Source: an uncultured Flavobacteriales bacterium (lineage in GTDB: Bacteria > Bacteroidota > Bacteroidia > Flavobacteriales > Crocinitomicaceae). Taken from it: 8,168 bases of DNA. The notes below the pieces were generated by a model. It ran no database searches, was not told the DNA's origin, and worked only from the letters and a program-made list of their open reading frames with translations. Below, one piece after another: positions 1 through 6,280 of this stretch. A program made the translations under genes and the position numbers. Positions within the stretch are counted from its first letter, which is position 1; every line of letters begins with the position of its first letter. The stretch lies in assembly GCA_946479125.1 (NCBI GenBank), contig CAMLET010000121.1, forward strand, positions 1-8,168. Direction: 5' to 3'.

Positions 1-1212
1 GTTGAAAAACTATGTTCACCTGAATTTCATGGTCGTGGGTACGTAAACAGCGGTGATTCACTAGCGGCTGAATTTATAGCTCAGGAATTCAAATCCATTG
101 GTTGTAAGTTCTACAAGAAAAATCCTTTTCAGAAATTCGATTTCATGGTGAACACCTTTCCGAAGGAAGTTTCACTTAAACTCAACGGAAGTGATTTAAT
201 TCCAGGAGTTGATTTCGTAGTTTCACCGAATTGCGGATCTTTCAGAGACTACAACATGCAGTGTTTCAAGGTCAACACGAATACGTTATTGAATGCCGAT
301 TCATTAAAAGCATTTATCCGAAGCACAAAAACACGTGCAAATGGTGTTTATACATTAGCTTATACGCCTTACTCAACGAAAGGTGATACTGCAAAACTGG
401 TTCGCACAAAAATTCAGGAGCTTTCAGCTCAGTTTCCAATCATCGAATTGTTCAACGATAAATTCACCTGGTCGGTAGATGGCGAACAAGCAAAATTGCC
501 AACGATACAACTTCAGGAATCAGAACAGACAAAGGGGAACAGTTTTAATTTGAGCTTAAATGTGGATGCTGTATTGCGCATGCACACCGCCCGAAATGTG
601 ATTGCATACATTCCAGCCAAGAGGAAAACGAAGAAATGTTTTGTGTTCTCGGCGCATTACGATCATCTGGGAAGAATGGGTCAAAACGCTTATTTCCCGG
701 GAGGAAATGACAATGCCAGCGGAACAGCAATGTTGTTGGAAATGGCGCGCTACTTCAAGGAACATCCGGGTGATGTGAACATTGTTTTCATGGCATTTGC
801 CGGTGAAGAAGCCGGACTTTACGGAAGCAAATATTATGTTGATCATCCGCTTTTCCCGCTTCAGAATATTCAGTTTTTGTTCAATCTGGACATTATGGGA
901 AGTGGTGAAGAAGGTGTAACTATCGTAAACGGCTCTGTGTTTCAAGAGAAATTTGATTTGTTGACTTCCATCAATTCTGTTCAGCAGTTCGTATCACAGG
1001 TTAAAATCAGAGGAAAAGCAGCAAATTCAGATCATTACTTTTTCTCAGAAGCAGGAGTTCCGGCATTCTTCATTTATACGATGGGACCGAACAAGCATTA
1101 TCACGATGTTGGCGATAGTTACGAGAACTTGAGTTTCAGCGAATTCAATGATATTTTCCAGTTGTTGGTGGATTTTGAAGAGCAGGTGACGAAAAAAGTG
1201 AAGAAGAAATAG
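1..1212 (+). CDS. M28-family zinc aminopeptidase (5' end outside window)
   Basis: This is a zinc-dependent peptidase of family M28, which typically removes N-terminal residues from peptides and is usually exported. The reading frame is open from base 1, so the gene starts upstream; 403 residues are visible. The first residues (LCSPEFHGRGYVNSGD) are the usual opening of the mature domain in Bacteroidota M28 enzymes, so probably only the signal peptide and a few residues are missing. Two-zinc site residues, in visible numbering: H219 and D221 (SAHYDHLG), D237 (GGNDNASG), the E269/E270 pair (AGEEAG; E269 the expected general base, E270 a ligand), D297 (NLDIMG) and H368 (KHYHDVGDSYE). All are present, so it should be active. 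Residues about 50-200 are a less conserved insert before the catalytic core. The tail is lysine-rich (VTKKVKKK). An internal ATG at 145 is not the true start because homology extends upstream of it. Family is certain; the substrate cannot be told. Confidence 0.93.
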   Translation, partial: VEKLCSPEFHGRGYVNSGDSLAAEFIAQEFKSIGCKFYKKNPFQKFDFMVNTFPKEVSLKLNGSDLIPGVDFVVSPNCGSFRDYNMQCFKVNTNTLLNADSLKAFIRSTKTRANGVYTLAYTPYSTKGDTAKLVRTKIQELSAQFPIIELFNDKFTWSVDGEQAKLPTIQLQESEQTKGNSFNLSLNVDAVLRMHTARNVIAYIPAKRKTKKCFVFSAHYDHLGRMGQNAYFPGGNDNASGTAMLLEMARYFKEHPGDVNIVFMAFAGEEAGLYGSKYYVDHPLFPLQNIQFLFNLDIMGSGEEGVTIVNGSVFQEKFDLLTSINSVQQFVSQVKIRGKAANSDHYFFSEAGVPAFFIYTMGPNKHYHDVGDSYENLSFSEFNDIFQLLVDFEEQVTKKVKKK

Positions 1213-1215
1213 TTA

Positions 1216-2109
1216 TCATTTCCTATTCGCCAGCGCCACTCCACCAATAATCACTGCCATTCCCAACACTTGCTGCCAGAGAATGCTTTCGTGATTGTAG
1301 AAACAACCAATAATTACCGCAACAATTGGAATAAGATAAGTGACAGAACTTGCGAAAACCGCAGATCTCAATGCAATTATTCGATTAAACAGAACAACCG
1401 CGATACAAGTTCCAACAACACTCAAGATGGCAATATAACCCAAGCCTGAATAACCATTTACGTTCTTGGTCATTACCACAAATGCTCCCGAGAAATAAGC
1501 TACTACTAACGCGGGTAAACCAACAATTGTAAACGCAAGTGCTGTAATTTCTAATGATTTTAGGCTTTGGCATTCATATTTGATTGTATTCAAACTGGTT
1601 GCGTAAAGAATGGTAGCCAAAACAACTGCGCCAATGTGCGGCCAGCTGATAGTTCCATCAAAAACGGAAGTTCCAACCAGTAAACAAATTCCTGCAAAAG
1701 CAATGAGCAATCCAAAAACCTGACGTTTAGAAACCGCTTGTTTGAATACGGTGTAACCTATAATAATGGTAAAGAATGATGTGAAGCTATTGAGCATTCC
1801 AGCCATTCCGGAAGAAACTCCGGTTTCAGCATAGGTAAACAGGAAAGCAGGGAAAAAGTTTCCACAGGTTCCAACAATTAACAAAGCGAAAAAGAGGCGC
1901 AGTGATTTGATTTTCCGTAGCAAAACAATTCCAAATGGAAACATAACTAATCCGGCGATGGTCATGCGCAGTGCACCAACCTGAACATCAGAATAAATGG
2001 GAATGTGATCTTCGGTTTCCATTCCACGGAGCATAAGAATGAAAGAGCTTCCCCAAACAAGGGCAAGAAAGACTAAAAGCAGCCAACTAAGAATTGACTT
2101 CTTCTCCAT
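1216..2109 (-). CDS. EamA/DMT-superfamily transporter (10-helix permease)
   Basis: A 297-residue inner-membrane permease of the drug/metabolite transporter superfamily, which moves small metabolites such as amino acids, sugars or nucleosides. It shows the duplicated EamA layout: a first half at about residues 8-145 and a second at about 157-293, each with roughly five hydrophobic helices. Family marks are ALVWGSSF in helix 1, the charged LRMTIAG at the start of helix 2 (R48), and the end block YLIPIVAVIIGCFYNHE followed by LGMAVIIGGVAL. Length is typical. The start overlaps the end of the upstream two-helix protein gene by 23 bases in another frame, which points to cotranscription and probably coupled translation. 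Its stop faces the M28 peptidase stop with 3 bases between. The substrate cannot be predicted from sequence; members of this family are often annotated vaguely. Confidence 0.93.
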   Translation of the reverse strand: MEKKSILSWLLLVFLALVWGSSFILMLRGMETEDHIPIYSDVQVGALRMTIAGLVMFPFGIVLLRKIKSLRLFFALLIVGTCGNFFPAFLFTYAETGVSSGMAGMLNSFTSFFTIIIGYTVFKQAVSKRQVFGLLIAFAGICLLVGTSVFDGTISWPHIGAVVLATILYATSLNTIKYECQSLKSLEITALAFTIVGLPALVVAYFSGAFVVMTKNVNGYSGLGYIAILSVVGTCIAVVLFNRIIALRSAVFASSVTYLIPIVAVIIGCFYNHESILWQQVLGMAVIIGGVALANRK

Positions 2110-2434
2110 TTTCGAATTCCATTTTCTTTGCTGTGAATCTAAATCGAAGGTACACTAATACTGGAAAACCAAGGTAGAATAACACCAACATTGCCCAACC
2201 AACGGGCTTCAACGAAACACTTGAAGGACTGATACCATTCTTGATTAGATCTTGTTTGTCCCAACCCAATAAATTGCGAAGTGAGATACTTTGTTCTACT
2301 TTGAAATGCACCAGTTTGTTGTCATAATTCGCTACAGCATCAGCCAAAGGAATAGAAACTGCAAGACTAAGAACAATGAGGAATACAAATAAAAGAAGTC
2401 CGGCAAGCAAAGGCTTTTTGACGAAAATGTTCAT
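2087..2434 (-). CDS. small two-helix membrane protein, unknown function
   Basis: I do not recognise a family. The 115-residue product has a basic N-terminus (MNIFVKK), a strong hydrophobic helix at about 9-31, a polar 45-residue stretch at about 32-77 with no cysteines, a second helix at about 78-96 and a charged tail ending in an acidic segment (MEFENGEEVNS). By the positive-inside rule both ends (VKK; RFRFTAKK) should be cytoplasmic, with the loop in the periplasm. It is the first gene of a two-gene unit with the EamA permease, whose start codon lies inside its last codons. A Bacteroidota -7 element lies only 4 bases before its ATG (see promoter entry), which supports this start. A role as a partner of the permease is only a guess from position. 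Confidence 0.72.
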   Translation of the reverse strand: MNIFVKKPLLAGLLLFVFLIVLSLAVSIPLADAVANYDNKLVHFKVEQSISLRNLLGWDKQDLIKNGISPSSVSLKPVGWAMLVLFYLGFPVLVYLRFRFTAKKMEFENGEEVNS

Positions 2435-2438
2435 GATT

Positions 2439-2446
2439 CAAAAGTA
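2439..2446 (-). promoter_or_regulatory. -7 promoter element (TACTTTTG) for the two-helix protein/EamA unit
   Basis: On the minus strand this reads TACTTTTG, an exact match to the Bacteroidota -7 consensus TAnnTTTG. It ends 4 bases before the start codon at 2434, so the expected transcription start falls at or next to the ATG, implying a leaderless or nearly leaderless mRNA. No clear TTG -33 element is seen 19-21 bases further upstream. Assigned from consensus and position only. Confidence 0.5.
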
Positions 2447-2510
2447 ATCATTCCTTACGACAGAAGATTTACTCCGAACGCCACGTTAAGAAAGTTTTTG
2501 AAATATCTTA

Positions 2511-2726
2511 TTACTTGTTCGGACATTCACCCGGAACGTAGTTTGTAATTCCGTGACATTCTGCCTGACAAGCATTGCTATACGTTTTTTGATTACAACC
2601 GCAAACGGGATCGTATTGCATTGTACATATACAGTCTTCCTTCACCTTCTCGACGCATTCTGTTGTGGTTCTGCATCCCTGAAGAGAAGAAACCGTTAGA
2701 AGCACCATAATTCCTATCAATCTCAT
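2511..2726 (-). CDS. Kazal-type protease inhibitor lipoprotein
   Basis: A 71-residue exported lipoprotein carrying a Kazal-like domain, a fold that inhibits serine proteases by inserting a substrate-like loop. Residues 1-17 form a lipoprotein signal with lipobox LQGC, lipidated at C18. The domain spans about 32-68 and shows the family core: C34-T-M-Q-Y-D-P-V-C42-G, then K-T-Y49-S-N-A-C53, C57 and C68. Aligned by eye to ovomucoid domains, the P1 residue would be M36, which in that family suits chymotrypsin-, elastase- or subtilisin-like targets. Eight cysteines remain besides C18 (24, 32, 34, 42, 44, 53, 57, 68), two more than the usual six; C44 sits where ovomucoid has serine. It begins 16 bases after the stop of the membrane-protein gene and probably ends that operon. 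The lack of +2 aspartate (R19 follows the lipid cysteine) does not argue for inner-membrane retention. The fold is well supported; inhibition is inferred. Confidence 0.85.
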   Translation of the reverse strand: MRLIGIMVLLTVSSLQGCRTTTECVEKVKEDCICTMQYDPVCGCNQKTYSNACQAECHGITNYVPGECPNK

Positions 2727-2742
2727 GTATCTGTTTTTAATT

Positions 2743-3417
2743 CTAATAGTTCTTAAACTTCTCGGAAAAGAAAACCTTATCTCTATTCAGTTTGTCCTCC
2801 AACGCGTTTCTAAATCCTTTAAAGTCGGATTTATCTATGGCATTTGCTGGAAAGAACAATTGCAATTCTTCAATGTATTCGAAGTAAACGGTTTGCTGGT
2901 GAAGTTCCACTCTTCTCAATCCGGAGAAATAAAGGACATTGACTTCTCGATCAGCAACAACTAATGCTTTATCAGAAATTCCAATGCGATACCAACTGTT
3001 GGCAATCAGAATAAATACGATTTGTTCAGCGAAGATTAAAGCATAAACCAATTGCAACGACCATGATCTACTGTCGATAGCGAAACAAACAGCAGAAAAC
3101 CCAAGAGCAACAATGGCTTCGATAATAAAAAACACTCTTATTTGTTTTTTACGTTCAACACCAATAGATGCGCTCCAATAAAAACGTTCAGGTTTTCTGA
3201 GCATTCCTACACCAACCCAGCGATGAATTGCTCTTCTTCCTGCAATCAGTAGAATTAACCCCGCGAAAGCGAGATAAGCGTATTCCAGGTATTGATTCTC
3301 TATTTCTGCAGTTTCGAAATTCACAAATGGAATTCCGCTTTGATACATGTTATAGATCAACAAAAACATTGCTGGGAATGAAACCACCAGCAACAAAATA
3401 TTTACGGAACGATTCAT
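2743..3417 (-). CDS. four-helix membrane protein with C-terminal PH-like domain
   Basis: I do not recognise a named family. The 224-residue product has four hydrophobic helices at about 6-24, 46-60, 94-113 and 120-141, with basic loops (RRAIHRW, RKPERF, ERKKQIR). The soluble C-terminus (about 142-212) begins YRIGISDKALVV, continues as alternating short beta-like strands and ends in an amphipathic helix (FKGFRNALEDKL). That order, an N-terminal membrane part and then a strand-rich block closed by one helix, resembles bacterial PH-like domains such as those of YcxB-type proteins; this is a fold guess from pattern. Its ATG shares one base with the stop of the DUF349 gene (TAATG), a classic sign of coupled translation, and the Kazal lipoprotein gene follows 16 bases after it. 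The start is fixed by that overlap. Confidence 0.75.
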   Translation of the reverse strand: MNRSVNILLLVVSFPAMFLLIYNMYQSGIPFVNFETAEIENQYLEYAYLAFAGLILLIAGRRAIHRWVGVGMLRKPERFYWSASIGVERKKQIRVFFIIEAIVALGFSAVCFAIDSRSWSLQLVYALIFAEQIVFILIANSWYRIGISDKALVVADREVNVLYFSGLRRVELHQQTVYFEYIEELQLFFPANAIDKSDFKGFRNALEDKLNRDKVFFSEKFKNY

Positions 3418-5114
3418 TAAACGAGTTGTTTCAACTTGTTCTTCAACTCAACGATTCGGTTTCTTGAAGCCTCAATTTTACCTTCAACCTCTTTACGAAG
3501 TGAGTCGGCACCTTTTGATTTTGCAAAGAATCCCAAATTGTTCTCCAGCTGGAGAATATCGTTTTCAATACGTGTGATCTTCTCACGAATATCGATACGT
3601 TCGCGCTGCATAGCTTTATCCGCATTTGGACTTGCTTTCAACGTATCCAATTTTGCCTGGAACATTACACGGTCTTGCTCTGCTCCTTCCAATTTCAAAC
3701 GCTTGTAGTGTTCGTCAAGTGCTTCGCGGTATGCATTGTAAATGTTATCCTTTTCCTTCATCGGCACTTTTCCAAGCGCAGTGAAATCAGCAGCGTAGGT
3801 ACGAAGAATAGCTAAAGCCTCTTTTTTATCCTCAGGAAGCGGAGTACTTTTGATCTTCTCAATCAACTCTTTCTTTGCAACAAGGTTTCCAGCTAAAGCT
3901 TCATCTTGTGCTGCGTAAAAAGTAGACTTTGCGTTGAAAAAATGGTCACAAGCACCACGGAACTCCTTCCACAATTTTTGCTCGTTGCGTTGTCCAGCAT
4001 TTCCAAGGCTTTTCCAAACCCCTTGCAATTTCACAATTTCAGCACTGGTTTCTTTCCATTCCTGGCTTTCCTTCAGCTGATTCAATTTGTCAATCAATTC
4101 TTGCTTTTTATTCGCAACAGCATCAAAACTACCTTTCAAACTATCAAAGAAAGATTTCTTCTTTGTAAAGAACTCATCACATGAGGCACGGAATTGCTTC
4201 CAAACTTCTTCGTTTTCTTTACGTGGACCGAAACCAATTTTCTTCCATGCTTCCTGCAATTCAAGTAATTGCTTTGTGGTAGCATCCCAATCCTTTGTTG
4301 AAGAAACTTGTAGGTCTTTTACTAATTCCTGCGCTTTTTGAGCAAGCTCTTTCTTCAATTCAAGATTAGAAGTTAATTCTGAACGTTTCTCTTCGTAGAA
4401 TCCGTGAATTCTTGTATAACTTGCACGAACAGCATCCCAATAAGCAGTCTTCAGGTTTTCCCACTCTTCGTTTCGAACCGGACCAATTTCGTCCCACTCA
4501 TTTTGAAGCGCTTTCAAAGCCTGTTCAACATCTTTAATTTGGTCAACCGACAACAACTGCTGAATGCGTTGAATAACGTCTAACTTCAATTGCTCATTAC
4601 GGTGCAAATCGTGCTCACGTAATTCACGGTAAATTTTAATATGGTAGAAAAATGTTTCTAACAAGCGAGAGTATTCCGACTGGATTTCCTGACGTTTCTC
4701 ACGAGTGATATCACCCACTTCTTTCCATTGTTCATGGATTTCTTTGTAAGCAGCAAGAGCAGCACCAATGTTCTCCTCTTTTTCCACCACTTCTCTAAGT
4801 CGAGCTATTAAACTTTTCTTACGACGCAGGTTTGCTTCTTCAGCATCTTGCTTGATACGCAATTGAGCAGCACGTTTTTCACGGTACTGACCCAACAGTT
4901 CATAAAAAGCATTGCGCACTTCATCCACAGGTTTTTCCATAGGTTCTTCACCTTTTTCCTGCGCATCAAGTTGTGCAACCTGAAATTTACGATCCTCTTC
5001 CAACAGAAGATCTTCCATTTGCGTACGTAATTCCGCGATTTCGCGTGCAACAGCCAACGCATCTTCCTGCGCAGCTAAAGCTTGTAGTTGTTCTAATAGA
5101 GCCGACTTATCCAT
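3417..5114 (-). CDS. DUF349-repeat coiled-coil protein
   Basis: A 565-residue, highly charged, mostly helical cytoplasmic protein with no membrane segment or signal peptide. It carries about five copies of the DUF349 helical repeat, at about residues 98-166, 174-240, 253-325, 335-400 and 413-471. The pattern per unit is a KK-(x)-L-I helix, then a helix ending LQ-x-x-W-K-x-(I/L)-G, then W-K-x-F-R-x-(A/S)-C-D-x-F-F-x-x-K. Repeats 3 and 4 keep it best (WKKIGFGPR / FRASCDEFF and WKSLGNAGQR / FRGACDHFF); repeat 5 has lost the tryptophan and the CD-FF core. Residues 1-95 and 503-563 are predicted coiled coil. DUF349 proteins are common in Bacteroidota and Actinobacteria, and their biochemical role is not known to me. 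The stop overlaps the downstream membrane-protein start by one base, so the two are probably made together. The PfkB kinase gene ends 88 bases upstream on the same strand. Confidence 0.9.
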   Translation of the reverse strand: MDKSALLEQLQALAAQEDALAVAREIAELRTQMEDLLLEEDRKFQVAQLDAQEKGEEPMEKPVDEVRNAFYELLGQYREKRAAQLRIKQDAEEANLRRKKSLIARLREVVEKEENIGAALAAYKEIHEQWKEVGDITREKRQEIQSEYSRLLETFFYHIKIYRELREHDLHRNEQLKLDVIQRIQQLLSVDQIKDVEQALKALQNEWDEIGPVRNEEWENLKTAYWDAVRASYTRIHGFYEEKRSELTSNLELKKELAQKAQELVKDLQVSSTKDWDATTKQLLELQEAWKKIGFGPRKENEEVWKQFRASCDEFFTKKKSFFDSLKGSFDAVANKKQELIDKLNQLKESQEWKETSAEIVKLQGVWKSLGNAGQRNEQKLWKEFRGACDHFFNAKSTFYAAQDEALAGNLVAKKELIEKIKSTPLPEDKKEALAILRTYAADFTALGKVPMKEKDNIYNAYREALDEHYKRLKLEGAEQDRVMFQAKLDTLKASPNADKAMQRERIDIREKITRIENDILQLENNLGFFAKSKGADSLRKEVEGKIEASRNRIVELKNKLKQLV

Positions 5115-5128
5115 TTTTTATTCTTTTA

Positions 5129-5197
5129 GTTCAAAGGTTGAAAAAGTTCAAAGGATCAAATACTAAAATTGAACAATTTGAACTCTTTGAACAATTT
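5129..5197. repeat. inverted array of 8-9 base units with GTTCAA core
   Basis: The left arm has GTTCAAAG at 5129 and 5146 with degenerate copies at 5137 (GTTGAAAA) and 5154 (GATCAAAT). The right arm has the complement TTGAAC at 5169, 5178 and 5187, spaced exactly 9 bases. Left and right words are reverse complements, so the spacer can fold as an AT-rich hairpin, for example 5146-5153 with 5185-5192. It fills nearly all of the spacer between the PfkB kinase and DUF349 genes. There is no GC-rich stem with a U tract, so it is not a standard terminator. Its architecture matches the arrays at 6158-6275 and 6640-6744. Confidence 0.7.
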
Positions 5198-5202
5198 TAT
5201 CT

Positions 5203-6132
5203 TTACCCAATAACTGGATTCATTTCATAATTTGTCAATGCAACTAGCTGTTCAATTCGCGCATCAACATCTTCTTTTGTGATCTCTAGCAAGCGCTGAG
5301 TTCCAAATTTCTCCACACAGAAAGATGCCAAAGCTGAACCAGCAATAATTGCACGTTTCATGTTTTCAAACGAAATATCGTTACTTGCAGCCAAATATCC
5401 AATAAATCCACCCGCAAATGTATCACCAGCACCTGTTGGATCGAAAACAACCTCTAACGGTAAAGCTGGAGCAAAGAATACTTTTTCGCCCTGGAATAAC
5501 AAAGCTCCATGCTCACCTTTCTTGATAATAAGGGTTTTTGGACCCATTGCACGAATTACTTTTGAAGCTGTCATTAATGAATATTCTCCTGAAAGCTGAC
5601 GTGCTTCTTCATCGTTTACGATCAAAACATCAATCAATTTCAATGTTTCTTTCAAATCATCAAGAGCGATGTCCATCCAGAAATTCATTGTATCCATTGC
5701 AATCAACTTTGGACGAGTCGTTAAACGCTCGATAACCATACGTTGAACAGCAGGAGCCAGGTTTCCTAACATCAAATATTCAGCACCCTGATAGCTGTCC
5801 GGAATAATTGGATCAAACGTTTCCAAGACGTTCAGCTCAGTAACTAAAGTATCACGACTGTTCATGTCGTTGTGGTAGCGACCTGACCAAAAGAATGTTT
5901 TCTCACCTTTTTTAATTTGAAGACCTTCTTGCTTTACTCCGCGAGCAGCCAAAGTATCCAATGTTTCCTGAGGAAAATCTTCTCCAACTACAGAAACGAT
6001 ACGTTGATCTTTTACAAAATTTGAAGCTGAAAGAGCGATGAAAGTTCCTGCTCCACCAACAATTTTATCGGTTTTCCCGAAAGGTGTTTCAATGGCGTCG
6101 AATGCTACGCTACCTACTGTTACTAAACTCAT
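5203..6132 (-). CDS. PfkB-family carbohydrate/nucleoside kinase
   Basis: A 309-residue cytoplasmic kinase of the ribokinase/PfkB family, which phosphorylates a sugar, sugar-phosphate or nucleoside hydroxyl using ATP. The length is typical. Visible motifs: the N-terminal glycine motif GGAGT (26-30) that closes over substrate; N173-D-E-E176, the NxxE motif for magnesium and phosphate; KKGEHGA (204-210) of the nucleotide-binding strand; and the C-terminal signature DPTGAGDTFAGG (231-242) with catalytic base D237 and the anion-hole GAG. All catalytic parts are intact. The substrate lid (about residues 75-100) contains FFWSGRYHNDMNSRDT, which I cannot assign to a named subfamily. The start is supported by a -7 promoter element 17 bases upstream. 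The DUF349 gene follows on the same strand after a repeat-filled 88-base spacer; the divergent neighbour is the 119-residue unknown protein. The substrate is unknown. Confidence 0.93.
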   Translation of the reverse strand: MSLVTVGSVAFDAIETPFGKTDKIVGGAGTFIALSASNFVKDQRIVSVVGEDFPQETLDTLAARGVKQEGLQIKKGEKTFFWSGRYHNDMNSRDTLVTELNVLETFDPIIPDSYQGAEYLMLGNLAPAVQRMVIERLTTRPKLIAMDTMNFWMDIALDDLKETLKLIDVLIVNDEEARQLSGEYSLMTASKVIRAMGPKTLIIKKGEHGALLFQGEKVFFAPALPLEVVFDPTGAGDTFAGGFIGYLAASNDISFENMKRAIIAGSALASFCVEKFGTQRLLEITKEDVDARIEQLVALTNYEMNPVIG

Positions 6133-6149
6133 AATTTTTGAATATGGTA

Positions 6150-6157
6150 CAAAAGTA
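6150..6157 (-). promoter_or_regulatory. -7 promoter element (TACTTTTG) for the PfkB kinase gene
   Basis: On the minus strand this is TACTTTTG, an exact TAnnTTTG match, ending 17 bases before the kinase ATG at 6132. The predicted leader is about 10-13 bases. It directly abuts the first octad of the repeat array at 6158, so the region where a -33 element would lie is inside that array; no clear TTG is found there. Confidence 0.55.
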
Positions 6158-6275
6158 ATGATTAGATATTAGGATATTAAGACTTCCAGATATTAAGACT
6201 GTTAATCTGAGTAAAAATCAAAGCAAAATCAAAGTCTTAAAATCCTAGCATCCTAATATCTTAATATCTAATTTT
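6158..6275. repeat. inverted array of exact 8-base units (ATATTAAG type) between divergent genes
   Basis: The left arm, 6158-6205, divides into six octads beginning at 6158, 6166, 6174, 6182, 6190 and 6198; three read ATATTAAG or ATATTAGG. The right arm, 6228-6275, holds the reverse-complement units in the same phase at 6228, 6236, 6244, 6252, 6260 and 6268, with CCTAATAT and CTTAATAT best conserved. The two 48-base arms align without any gap at 34 of 48 positions by my hand count, around a 22-base centre (6206-6227). The element fills the space between the divergent promoters of the PfkB kinase and the 119-residue protein, and its last octad merges into the latter's -7 box. The periodicity is read directly; function is unknown. 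Confidence 0.8.
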
Positions 6276-6276
6276 G
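6269..6276 (+). promoter_or_regulatory. -7 promoter element (TAATTTTG) for the 119-residue protein
   Basis: TAATTTTG matches TAnnTTTG exactly and ends 4 bases before the ATG at 6281, the same spacing as at 2439-2446. The expected transcription start is at or beside the start codon, so the message would be leaderless or nearly so. The box is built from the last unit of the octad array plus one base. No TTG -33 element is seen upstream. Confidence 0.5.
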
Positions 6277-6280
6277 TAGA

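Noticed and set aside
145..147. ATG at 145 as the start of the M28 peptidase
   Set aside because: The frame stays open to base 1 and the upstream residues match the usual N-terminal region of the family.
545..945. Antisense open frames of 61 and 129 residues over the M28 gene
   Set aside because: They lie opposite the conserved metal-site coding region, have no recognisable domain or promoter, and their residue make-up is that of a complementary-strand shadow.
2452..2490. Possible hairpin (CTTACG with CGTTAAG) between the Kazal gene and the two-helix gene
   Set aside because: It needs a bulge, has a loop of more than 20 bases and lacks a U tract.
2725..2964. A 79-residue plus-strand frame over the Kazal start and membrane-protein end
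   Set aside because: It is opposite two supported genes, has no promoter element, and its hydrophobic start is the complement of the spacer and tail codons.
3436..5062. Several open frames of 60-92 residues inside or opposite the DUF349 gene
   Set aside because: The DUF349 frame is supported by five internal repeats; the others show no motifs and arise from its lysine/glutamate-rich codons.
5129..5197. CRISPR array
   Set aside because: Units are 8-9 bases with no spacers of unique sequence between them, and no cas genes are nearby.
6158..6275. Miniature inverted-repeat transposon (MITE)
   Set aside because: The arms are internally periodic and imperfect, there is no convincing target-site duplication at the flanks, and neighbouring spacers have the same design with different sequence, which a transposed copy would not show.
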